Source: an uncultured Blautia sp. (GTDB taxonomy: Bacteria; Bacillota; Clostridia; Lachnospirales; Lachnospiraceae). Taken from it: a stretch of 64,000 nt of DNA. The stretch's first letter is position 1, and the number at the start of each line of letters is the position of its first letter. The translations under genes and the position numbers were made by a program. Below the pieces are notes generated by a model, which saw only the letters and a list, made by a program, of their open reading frames with translations, had not been told where the DNA came from and did no database searches. Below are positions 33,896-41,375 of the stretch, one piece after another. The stretch covers positions 62,001 through 126,000 of the forward strand of contig NZ_CAKROJ010000002.1 in NCBI RefSeq assembly GCF_934372025.1, given 5' to 3'.

Positions 33896-36085
33896 ATGAA
33901 GTCATTGGTAATAGCGGAGAAACCGTCTGTAGCAAGAGATATTGCAAGGGTGCTGAACTGTACCCAAAAAGGAAATGGAAGCCTGGAGGGTAAAGAATAC
34001 GTAGTGACGTGGGCACTGGGACATCTTGTAACTCTTGCAGATCCGGAAGAATATGATAAGAAATACATGAAATGGGATATGGAAACTCTGCCGATGATGC
34101 CGGATAAGATGAAACTGGTAGTCATTCGACAGACTTCCAAACAGTATCAGGCAGTTAAGACGCAGCTGTTTCGAAAAGATATCCGAGATGTTATTATAGC
34201 AACAGATGCCGGAAGAGAAGGAGAACTGGTGGCGAGATGGATTCTTGATAAATCCGGATGTCATAAGCCGATTCGACGTCTGTGGATCTCTTCAGTAACA
34301 GATAAGGCAATTCGAGATGGATTTTATAATCTCAAAGATGGCAGAGAATATGATAATCTTTACCGTGCGGCAGTTGCCAGAGCAGAGGCAGACTGGCTGG
34401 TTGGAATCAATGGAACAAGAGCACTGACCTGCAGACATAATGCACAGCTTTCCTGTGGCCGTGTTCAGACGCCAACACTTGCGATTATTGCAAGAAGAGA
34501 AGAGGAGATTCGCAAATTTAAACCGGAAGAGTATTTTGGAGTGACTCTTCAGGCCGGTGGTGTGCAGTGGACCTGGAAAGATGCAAAGAGTGGAAGTTAT
34601 CGTACCTTCCAGAAGGAACGCGCAGAAGCGATTCAGAGAGACAGTTCCGGTGCAGCACTGGAAGTCGTATCTGTGACAAGCAGACCAAAGAAAACGATGG
34701 CGCCGGGTCTGTATGATCTGACAACTCTTCAGCGGGAGGCAAACCAGAAATACGGTTTCTCAGCAAAAGAAACACTCAATATCATGCAGAGATTATACGA
34801 GAATCACAAGGTACTTACGTATCCGAGAACGGATTCACGTTATATCGGAAAGGATGTTGTCCCTACGATCAAAGAACGACTGAAGGCCTGTGGTACGGGA
34901 CCATACAGGAAACTGGCCGGTGTGTTGATCAGCAAACCGATTCATACAAATGGAAGTTTTGTAGATGATAAAAAGGTCAGTGATCATCATGCAATCATCC
35001 CAACAGAACAGTTTGTACAGCTGGAGCATATGACGAATGAAGAACGCAAAATATATGATATGGTTGTACGGAGATTTTTAAGTGTCCTTTACCCACCATT
35101 TGAATATGAACAGACCTCCATGGAAGCAAAGGCGGCAGGTCAGACATTTGTGGCAAGTGGTAAAACAGTTGTAAATGCAGGATGGAAAGAAGTCTATGAA
35201 GGTGGAAATGAAGAGGATGAGGAAGAAGAGCAGACACTGAGAGATCAGAATCTTCCGGTACTGAAGCAGGGCGAAAAACTTCATATAGATATGAGTCGTC
35301 TGACATCAGGAAAAACAAAGCCACCGGCACATTTTACTGAGGCAACACTTCTGGCAGCAATGGAAAATCCAGTGAAATATATGTCTTCCAGAGATGCACA
35401 GGCAGCTAAAACACTGGGAGAAACTGGCGGACTTGGAACTGTTGCAACCAGAGCGGATATTATAGAAAAACTTTTTCACACATTTCTTATGGAGAAGAGA
35501 GGAAATGAGATTTATCTGACATCCAAAGCAAAGCAGCTTCTGGAACTGGTTCCGGAAGATCTGAAAAAGCCGGAACTTACTGCAGACTGGGAAAAGAAAC
35601 TGTCCGATATTTCAAAGGGAAAATTAAAACAGAAAGTCTTTCTTGACGGGATAAGAGAATATACAGATGAAATCGTAAGTGAGATCAAAACAGGTTCAGG
35701 AACGTTCCGACATGATAACCTCACTAATAAAATCTGTCCGCATTGTGGAAAACGAATGCTTGCTGTAAATGGTAAGAACAGTAAGATGCTGGTATGTCAG
35801 GATCGTGAGTGCGGTTACAGAGAGACAATTTCACGTACAACAAATGCGCGTTGTCCAAAGTGTCATAAGCGTATGGAAATGCTTGTCAAAGGCAAAGAAG
35901 AGACATTTGTCTGTGTATGTGGATATAAAGAAAAACTTTCTTCTTTTCAGGCAAGAAGAGCAAAAGAAGGCGCAGGTGTTAATAAGCGGGATGTACAGAA
36001 ATACCTGAAAAAACAGCAGAAAGAAGCTGCAGAACCGGTGAATAATGCATTCGCACAGGCTCTTGCAGGATTGAAACTGGATTGA
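33896..36085 (+). CDS. topB: DNA topoisomerase III
   Basis: The 729-residue type IA topoisomerase passes single strands through a nick and helps to decatenate DNA. The Toprim domain opens with SLVIAEKPSVARDIARVL and includes IATDAGREGEL; the catalytic Tyr309 is in LTYPRTDSRYI. Two zinc-finger-like motifs (CPHCGKRM and CPKCHKRM with later Cys pairs) occupy the last 120 residues. The length is normal for the Clostridial TopB type with C-terminal zinc motifs. Such genes are often on mobile elements, but here no relaxase, integrase or element genes flank it, so it looks chromosomal. The AAA+ gene follows 86 bases downstream. Confidence 0.95.
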   Translation: MKSLVIAEKPSVARDIARVLNCTQKGNGSLEGKEYVVTWALGHLVTLADPEEYDKKYMKWDMETLPMMPDKMKLVVIRQTSKQYQAVKTQLFRKDIRDVIIATDAGREGELVARWILDKSGCHKPIRRLWISSVTDKAIRDGFYNLKDGREYDNLYRAAVARAEADWLVGINGTRALTCRHNAQLSCGRVQTPTLAIIARREEEIRKFKPEEYFGVTLQAGGVQWTWKDAKSGSYRTFQKERAEAIQRDSSGAALEVVSVTSRPKKTMAPGLYDLTTLQREANQKYGFSAKETLNIMQRLYENHKVLTYPRTDSRYIGKDVVPTIKERLKACGTGPYRKLAGVLISKPIHTNGSFVDDKKVSDHHAIIPTEQFVQLEHMTNEERKIYDMVVRRFLSVLYPPFEYEQTSMEAKAAGQTFVASGKTVVNAGWKEVYEGGNEEDEEEEQTLRDQNLPVLKQGEKLHIDMSRLTSGKTKPPAHFTEATLLAAMENPVKYMSSRDAQAAKTLGETGGLGTVATRADIIEKLFHTFLMEKRGNEIYLTSKAKQLLELVPEDLKKPELTADWEKKLSDISKGKLKQKVFLDGIREYTDEIVSEIKTGSGTFRHDNLTNKICPHCGKRMLAVNGKNSKMLVCQDRECGYRETISRTTNARCPKCHKRMEMLVKGKEETFVCVCGYKEKLSSFQARRAKEGAGVNKRDVQKYLKKQQKEAAEPVNNAFAQALAGLKLD

Positions 36086-36171
36086 ATTTCCGCGACAGGA
36101 ATATGATGGGAATTCATTCGAATAAGCTATGGAAAAGACAGAATAAAACAGACGAGGAGTGACAGATTATT

Positions 36172-37656
36172 ATGCCAGTATTTGATTTCAGTAATGCAGA
36201 AACAGAAAAGAAAGATCCAGTATGTACCTATACGACTTTTCAGTCAAATGAAAAGAAACCATCACCTGAAAAACCAATTTTAATTATTGATAATAAAAAT
36301 CGTCAGTGGAAACATCATTCATGTGGAGTGTTTTCCAATCCAAATCAGAAATCGGCTTTTGAATTTAAAGAAGAGGATGGGGATATTCCGGCAGATATTC
36401 TGAAGATAGACGCACGTTTTGTGAGTCTCGTTAAATGGCTGGGAGAAAACCATATCAGTGTACGATTATCGGGACAGAACAAAGAGACGGGTTATGCCGT
36501 TTATAAGATTCGTGAGACAGCATTTGGAGGTGGAACCAAGCTTTCTGCTGAGGACGGATTTCTTCAGTTTATGATCGAACGTCTGCTGGCAAGCAATGCA
36601 CCGGAAGACCTTTCTGAAAATGACGAAGAAGCAGAAGATGGTGATGACATGAAGCTCACCAGCATTCAGAGTATTACAGATTTTATGGTATGTGCAGGCA
36701 GAACCATGCCAGACAATATTCGTCTGTGGGCAAGAAGAAACCTTGCTGTAGCAAAATCACATGAGGTTTCGCAGGAAGAGAGAAGACATGCACAGCGAGC
36801 ATTGTCTATTATGATGAACATTCAGTGGAAAAATAATTATTTTGAATCTATTGATCCAGTTGAGGCACGTCGTATTCTGGACGAAGAACTTTACGGAATG
36901 GAAAAAGTGAAACAGAGAATTATTGAGACAATCATTCAGATCAACCGTACACATACACTTCCAGCATACGGACTTCTTCTTGTCGGCCCGGCCGGAACCG
37001 GTAAATCACAGATTGCCTATGCAGTTGCCCGTATTCTGAAGCTTCCATGGACTACACTGGATATGAGTTCGATCAATGATCCGGAACAGCTTACCGGAAG
37101 TTCACGTGTTTATGCAAATGCAAAGCCGGGAATTATTATGGAGGCATTTTCCATGTCCGGGGAATCCAATCTGGTATTTATTATCAATGAGCTTGATAAG
37201 GCTACAAATGGTAAAGGAAATGGTAATCCGGCAGATGTATTGCTGACACTGCTCGATAATCTGGGATTCACAGACAACTATATGGAATGCATGGTTCCTA
37301 CTGTTGGTGTATATCCGATTGCAACAGCAAATGATAAGTCACAGATCAGTGCTCCTTTGATGTCCCGCTTTGCGGTCATTGAACTTCCGGATTATACTGC
37401 GGAAGAAAAGAAAATTATTTTCTCAGAATTTGCACTTCCAAAAGTATTGAAGCGTATGAGTCTCAAAAAAGAAGAGTGCGTGGTTGCACCGGATGGACTG
37501 GATGCAGTCATTGAACAGTTTGCTGATACCTCTGGTATTCGTGATCTGGAGCAGGCAGCAGAGCATATTGCAGCAAATGCACTGTATCAGATAGAAGTAA
37601 ATCATGTGTCTTCTGTGACCTTTGATGCAGAAATGGTAAAAAAACTGTTTGAATAA
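36172..37656 (+). CDS. Lon-like AAA+ ATPase without protease domain
   Basis: The 494-residue protein has an N-terminal half (1-230) of unknown fold with an acidic stretch (145-160) and a C-terminal AAA+ module that reads like Lon: LDEELYGMEKVKQRIIE at 236-252, Walker A GPAGTGKS (272-279), PGIIMEAF, Walker B-like FIINELDK (336-343), sensor 1 IATAND with Asn387, and sensor 2 SGIRDLEQ with Arg457. The chain ends just after the AAA lid, so the Ser-Lys protease domain of Lon is missing, as is the Lon N-terminal substrate domain. Asn339 stands where Walker B normally has Asp; Glu340 is kept. It may be a remodelling ATPase rather than a protease. Neighbouring topB hints at a DNA-linked role but does not prove it. 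Confidence 0.82.
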   Translation: MPVFDFSNAETEKKDPVCTYTTFQSNEKKPSPEKPILIIDNKNRQWKHHSCGVFSNPNQKSAFEFKEEDGDIPADILKIDARFVSLVKWLGENHISVRLSGQNKETGYAVYKIRETAFGGGTKLSAEDGFLQFMIERLLASNAPEDLSENDEEAEDGDDMKLTSIQSITDFMVCAGRTMPDNIRLWARRNLAVAKSHEVSQEERRHAQRALSIMMNIQWKNNYFESIDPVEARRILDEELYGMEKVKQRIIETIIQINRTHTLPAYGLLLVGPAGTGKSQIAYAVARILKLPWTTLDMSSINDPEQLTGSSRVYANAKPGIIMEAFSMSGESNLVFIINELDKATNGKGNGNPADVLLTLLDNLGFTDNYMECMVPTVGVYPIATANDKSQISAPLMSRFAVIELPDYTAEEKKIIFSEFALPKVLKRMSLKKEECVVAPDGLDAVIEQFADTSGIRDLEQAAEHIAANALYQIEVNHVSSVTFDAEMVKKLFE

Positions 37657-37670
37657 AAAAGTTTAACAGA

Positions 37671-37716
37671 AGAAGCTTTGAAATGTAAAAAATACTTGCA
37701 TTTTAAAGCTTCTTTT
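37671..37716 (+). terminator. Terminator after the AAA+ ATPase gene
   Basis: AGAAGCTTTGAAATG pairs over 15 bases (one wobble) with CATTTTAAAGCTTCT and runs into TTTT. Its right arm overlaps the promoter of the next operon. Confidence 0.85.
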
Positions 37717-37724
37717 GATACAAT
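37696..37724 (+). promoter_or_regulatory. Promoter of the preQ1-riboswitch operon
   Basis: TTGCAT (37696-37701), 17 bases, TACAAT (37719-37724). The -35 and spacer lie inside the terminator hairpin of the upstream gene. Transcription would begin about 25-30 bases before the aptamer. Confidence 0.65.
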
Positions 37725-37757
37725 GCAAAATAGTTCGTAAGGAACGACAATTACATA

Positions 37758-37792
37758 ACTGGTTCGAAACCCTCCCAGTATAAAAAACTAGG
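37758..37792 (+). promoter_or_regulatory. PreQ1-I riboswitch aptamer
   Basis: The 35-base element follows the preQ1-I pattern closely: P1 stem ACTGG (37758-37762) with CCAGT (37775-37779), loop beginning TTC and ending in a C-rich run, then the hallmark A-rich tail TATAAAAAACTAGG whose last bases (AGG, 37790-37792) can pair with CCT (37771-37773) in the loop to close the pseudoknot. The tail is nearly identical to that of the B. subtilis queuosine operon aptamer. This class binds 7-aminomethyl-7-deazaguanine (preQ1) and controls queuosine synthesis or uptake genes. Confidence 0.87.
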
Positions 37793-37798
37793 TCATTC

Positions 37799-37827
37799 AG
37801 GTATCTTTCAATCGATGATGCCTTTTT
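37799..37827 (+). terminator. Expression-platform terminator of the preQ1 riboswitch
   Basis: AGGTATC pairs with GATGCCT (one wobble) around an 11-base loop and is followed by TTTT, seven bases after the aptamer. Ligand-induced termination is therefore the likely mode; the stem is short, so this is a moderate call. Confidence 0.6.
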
Positions 37828-37884
37828 CTGTGGAGGATTATTAAAATAATTTTCATAGAAGAAGGAAAGGTTGGAAGTTTTTTT

Positions 37885-38868
37885 ATGCGCAAAATTATTA
37901 TAGACTGTGATCCGGGAATCGATGATGCACTCGCAATCATGCTTGCGGCAAATTCACCAGAACTTGATATCGTGGCAATAACCACAGTTTCAGGCAATGT
38001 TCCATCAGATATGGGAGCTGTAAATGCCAGAAAAGTACTGAAACAGCTTGGAAGACTTGAGATTCCGGTTTATATCGGGGAAGAAGTTCCGCTTCGAGAA
38101 GAGTATATCGATGCCAGAGATACTCATGGTATGGATGGATTGGGCGAGAGCTTTTTGCCGGAAGTAGATGGAGAATGCGAGAAGCAGAGTGCAGTTGACT
38201 TTCTGACAGAAATTCTGGAGAAAGAGAAGATTTCTATTATTGCACTTGGTCCGATGACGAACCTTGCCAAGGTGTTTTCTAAAAGACCGGAGCTGATTGC
38301 TAACGTGGAAGAACTTGTGTCTATGGGCGGAAACTTTAAAAGCCATGGTAACTGTTCACCGGTTGCGGAATATAATTACTGGTGTGATCCTGATGCAGCA
38401 GCAGTTGTATACGATCTTTTTGCGAAAGAAAATAATAAGATTCATATGATTGGTCTCGATGTTACAAGAGAAATTGTTCTGACTCCAAACAGACTGGAAT
38501 ATATGTGCCGTCTGGATCCGGAGACAGGAGAGTTTATCCGAAAGATCACGGGATTTTATATGGATTTTCACTGGGAACAGGAAGGCATTATTGGATGTGT
38601 GATCAATGACCCGCTGGCAATGGCATATTTTATTGATCGCTCCATGTGTGATGGATTTGACAGCTTTACAGCAGTGGCAACCGACGGGCTGTGTCGAGGG
38701 CAGACAGTCGTTGATTCCATGAACTTCTGGAGAAAAGAACCAAACAGCAGAATTCTTACAGAAACCGATTCTGAGAAATTCTTTATGTTCTTTATGGAAC
38801 GGGTACTTAGAAAAAAAGACGGAAGCAGATGGAAAACAGAAGAACTTGGACTTCTGCATGAACTGTAA
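37885..38868 (+). CDS. Nucleoside hydrolase, putative queuosine nucleosidase
   Basis: The 327-residue IU-NH family protein cleaves the N-glycosidic bond of a ribonucleoside. It has the Ca2+-binding signature DCDPGIDDA (residues 7-15), ALGPMTNLAKV, YNYWCDPDAAAVV and VINDPLAMAYF. In classical family members the last motif reads HDP; here Asn replaces the His that helps to protonate purine leaving groups, while the metal-binding Asp is retained. It is the first gene after a preQ1-I riboswitch and is followed by an ECF S-component gene. That context, and the queuosine nucleosidase QueK described in C. difficile queuine salvage, point to queuosine as substrate. Pyrimidine or general purine nucleosides are the alternative. 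Confidence 0.82.
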   Translation: MRKIIIDCDPGIDDALAIMLAANSPELDIVAITTVSGNVPSDMGAVNARKVLKQLGRLEIPVYIGEEVPLREEYIDARDTHGMDGLGESFLPEVDGECEKQSAVDFLTEILEKEKISIIALGPMTNLAKVFSKRPELIANVEELVSMGGNFKSHGNCSPVAEYNYWCDPDAAAVVYDLFAKENNKIHMIGLDVTREIVLTPNRLEYMCRLDPETGEFIRKITGFYMDFHWEQEGIIGCVINDPLAMAYFIDRSMCDGFDSFTAVATDGLCRGQTVVDSMNFWRKEPNSRILTETDSEKFFMFFMERVLRKKDGSRWKTEELGLLHEL

Positions 38869-38883
38869 AGTGAGGGCTGAAAG

Positions 38884-39471
38884 ATGAAAAAAGACAAAAA
38901 AATCAATGCTTATCAGATTTGTCTGGTAGCACTTGCGGTAGGAATTAACATTGTTGGCGGACAGATTGCTCTTTTTATGAAACTGCCGGTATATCTGGAC
39001 AGTATTGGAACAATTCTTACAGGAGCAATTCTTGGACCGTGGTTTGGTATGCTCCCAAACCTGCTTAGTGGAATCTTTATGGGAATGACAGTTGATATTT
39101 ATTCCCTGTATTTTGCACCGGTTGGTATAATCACTGGTATTATGAGCGGACTGGTATTTCGCCGTATGTCAGTAAAAAAAGTAAAAGTATTGGCAGCTGC
39201 GGCAATTATCACAGTTCCTGGAACGATTGTTAGTTCTGTAATCAATGCAGTTCTGTTTGGTGGTGTAACTTCTTCAGGATCTTCTATCCTGGTACAGCTT
39301 CTTTCCAAAACACCGCTTGGTCTGACAGGAAGTATTTTTGCAGTACAGTTCCTGACTGATTATCTGGACAGATGTATTTCAGTATTCGTCGTAAGTGTAT
39401 TTGTGACAATGCTTGGTGGAGAACTGAGACAGAGATTAACAGGAAATGTGCATAACAATGCAATACAGTAA
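38884..39471 (+). CDS. ECF transporter S-component, putative queuosine-precursor uptake
   Basis: The 195-residue membrane protein has about six hydrophobic helices (roughly 11-33, 41-62, 68-85, 98-118, 127-150 and 160-180) and the ordinary size of an ECF substrate-binding subunit. It would pair with a shared EcfT/EcfA module encoded elsewhere, since no energising genes are nearby. It starts 15 bases after the nucleoside hydrolase and before a strong terminator, so both are under the preQ1 riboswitch. A substrate such as queuosine, queuine or preQ1 is inferred from that control; similar S-components are known for these compounds (QueT, QrtT). TGAGGGCTGAAAG serves as ribosome-binding site. Confidence 0.8.
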   Translation: MKKDKKINAYQICLVALAVGINIVGGQIALFMKLPVYLDSIGTILTGAILGPWFGMLPNLLSGIFMGMTVDIYSLYFAPVGIITGIMSGLVFRRMSVKKVKVLAAAAIITVPGTIVSSVINAVLFGGVTSSGSSILVQLLSKTPLGLTGSIFAVQFLTDYLDRCISVFVVSVFVTMLGGELRQRLTGNVHNNAIQ

Positions 39472-39497
39472 ACTAACTGATAGAATACTATAAAATA

Positions 39498-39549
39498 TAA
39501 AGAGGGAGACTGTTCATACAGATATATGTTGAACAGTTTCCCTCTTTTT
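39498..39549. terminator. Bidirectional terminator after the preQ1-riboswitch operon
   Basis: AAGAGGGAGACTGTTCA pairs over 17 bases (one wobble) with TGAACAGTTTCCCTCTT; A- and T-rich flanks serve both strands. Confidence 0.93.
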
Positions 39550-39577
39550 AAATTCTGTTAGTTAAGTGCTTGATGAA

Positions 39578-41263
39578 TCAGTGAAAACTCCTGAGCCAGT
39601 TGATAAGAGAATCATGCCAGATATTATCATAGACAGTTTTCTTCATCTGCTCAGTAACCGGGCCATTATTTGCCATTTTAGCAAGAATAGCTGCCTGAAG
39701 TTCTTCAACTGACATATCATCCGGTGATTTAGTCAGATCAACCTTGACTGGTGCTTTTTCATCTGAATCTTCTACAGTGGAGTCATCTTCTGTAATACAT
39801 TCTTCGATAGTCTTAGTTGAAGATTCTTCGGTATGCTCTTCTTTGGATACAGGAGCTTCATCAGCAGAAATAGTATTCTCTGGTTCTTCAGGTGTTATTT
39901 CAAGGTCTACAGGTGTATATTCCGGCATATCACCTGCCGGTACCCAGATCTCACCGCTGTTGGCGCGGACTGTAACATTAATGCGGCCATTTTCAACAGT
40001 AACCTTCTGTCCTGAAAGAGTGCCGATATATTCAGCTGCATTTCCGGCAGGGAGATTCATGCAGGCATCGTTATCATCGTTGTTGACGGTTACAATGACA
40101 CGTACACCATCCAGATCACGTGCAAAGGCAAACTGACGGTTTGTCAGCTGCAGTTCAGTATAACTTCCGTAGCTCAGAGCAGGAGTGTTCTGGCGGATTT
40201 TTCCAAGGGCTGCGATAAGAGCAGTACATGGATTAATATTTATTGCATCAGAATATTTATCGTAATCCAGAGCAGGGCGGAGGCTGTCATCAGAAGAACG
40301 TTCCTTACGTCCCTCGATACCGAATTCTGATCCGTAGTAAATACTTGGAATACCTGGAAGGGTATAAAGCAGTACATGTACCGGAGCAAAGTGTGCTTTG
40401 TTGGACAGCTTTGTATAGATCCTTTCAACATCATGGTTGTCTACAAAATTATAGAGATCCAGATTTCCCATATTCTGGAGATATTTTACAGTATGCGCAA
40501 TCTCAAAATAATTGTGATCATTATGTCCACTGTAAAGAGCTTTATGCAGGGCATAATTTGTTACACTGTGCAGAGTTTCTCCATTTACCCAACGGCTGTA
40601 ATCACCATGGATAACCTCACCCATCAGCCAGAAATCAGGTTTGACTTCATCAGCAGTACGACGAAGGGCGCGCATAAAGTCAAAGTCAAGTACATCGGCA
40701 GCATCCAGACGGATTCCGTCGACGTCGAATTCAGATACCCAGTAGCGAATTACATCACAGATATAATTCTGGACTTCCGGATTACGCTGGTTTAATTTGA
40801 CAAGAAGATTGTATCCGCCCCAGTTGTCATAGGAAAAACCGTCGTTATATTCGTTATTTCCCCAGAAATTAACATTGCAGTACCTGTTCAGATATCTTGA
40901 ATTTTCACGATTCTGCTGAATATCTTTGAATGCAAAGAAATCTCGTCCGGTATGATTGAACACTCCATCAAAGATTACTTTGATGCCCTGTTCATGACAG
41001 GCTTTGACAAAAGCGGTCAGATCTTCATTTGTTCCAAGGCGGGAATCAAGCTTTTTATAATCAGTTGTCTCGTATCCGTGACCGACACTTTCGAAGAGTG
41101 GTCCGATGTACAGTGCAGTACATCCAATTTCTTTGATATGGCTGATCCATGGAAGGAGAGTATTCAGGCGATGTACTGGTTCTGCGTAATCATTCTGTTT
41201 TGGAGCACCAGTCAGACCTAAAGGATAAATATGATAAAAAATTGCTTCATTATACCAACTCAT
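39578..41263 (-). CDS. GH13 alpha-glucosidase/neopullulanase-like enzyme with C-terminal acidic tail
   Basis: The 561-residue protein has a complete GH13 barrel from the first residues (YHIYPLG, DGVFNHTG, nucleophile Asp187 in GIRLDAADV, acid/base Glu216 in LMGEVI, Asp278 in FVDNHDVERI) and a C-terminal beta domain to about residue 445. It has no signal peptide and no N-terminal carbohydrate-binding domain. The last 110 residues are unusual: an acidic Glu/Asp/Thr/Ser linker (about 455-503) and a helical end (about 515-561, SVEELQAAILAKM and MKKTVYDNIWHDSLINWLRSF). The likely substrate is short maltooligosaccharides or glycogen-derived oligomers in the cytoplasm. The ribosome-binding site is weak (GAGATG). 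Confidence 0.85.
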   Translation of the reverse strand: MSWYNEAIFYHIYPLGLTGAPKQNDYAEPVHRLNTLLPWISHIKEIGCTALYIGPLFESVGHGYETTDYKKLDSRLGTNEDLTAFVKACHEQGIKVIFDGVFNHTGRDFFAFKDIQQNRENSRYLNRYCNVNFWGNNEYNDGFSYDNWGGYNLLVKLNQRNPEVQNYICDVIRYWVSEFDVDGIRLDAADVLDFDFMRALRRTADEVKPDFWLMGEVIHGDYSRWVNGETLHSVTNYALHKALYSGHNDHNYFEIAHTVKYLQNMGNLDLYNFVDNHDVERIYTKLSNKAHFAPVHVLLYTLPGIPSIYYGSEFGIEGRKERSSDDSLRPALDYDKYSDAININPCTALIAALGKIRQNTPALSYGSYTELQLTNRQFAFARDLDGVRVIVTVNNDDNDACMNLPAGNAAEYIGTLSGQKVTVENGRINVTVRANSGEIWVPAGDMPEYTPVDLEITPEEPENTISADEAPVSKEEHTEESSTKTIEECITEDDSTVEDSDEKAPVKVDLTKSPDDMSVEELQAAILAKMANNGPVTEQMKKTVYDNIWHDSLINWLRSFH

Positions 41264-41325
41264 GTGTTATCATCTCGTTTCGTAGTAGTTTTGGGTATAG
41301 ATATAAAGAGTATAGATAAAAGTAT

Positions 41326-41350
41326 GGGGCTGTCGTTAAACGGCAGCCCC
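41326..41350 (-). terminator. Terminator-like hairpin after pckA
   Basis: GGGGCTGCCG pairs with CGACAGCCCC (one wobble) around a TTTAA-type loop; on the minus strand the T-run after it is interrupted. Confidence 0.6.
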
Positions 41351-41375
41351 TTTGGTTTTGCTATTTGTTATGAAA

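Noticed and set aside
33896..36085. topB as a sign of an integrated conjugative element
   Set aside because: No relaxase, type IV secretion, integrase or attachment-site repeats are nearby; flanking genes are chromosomal.
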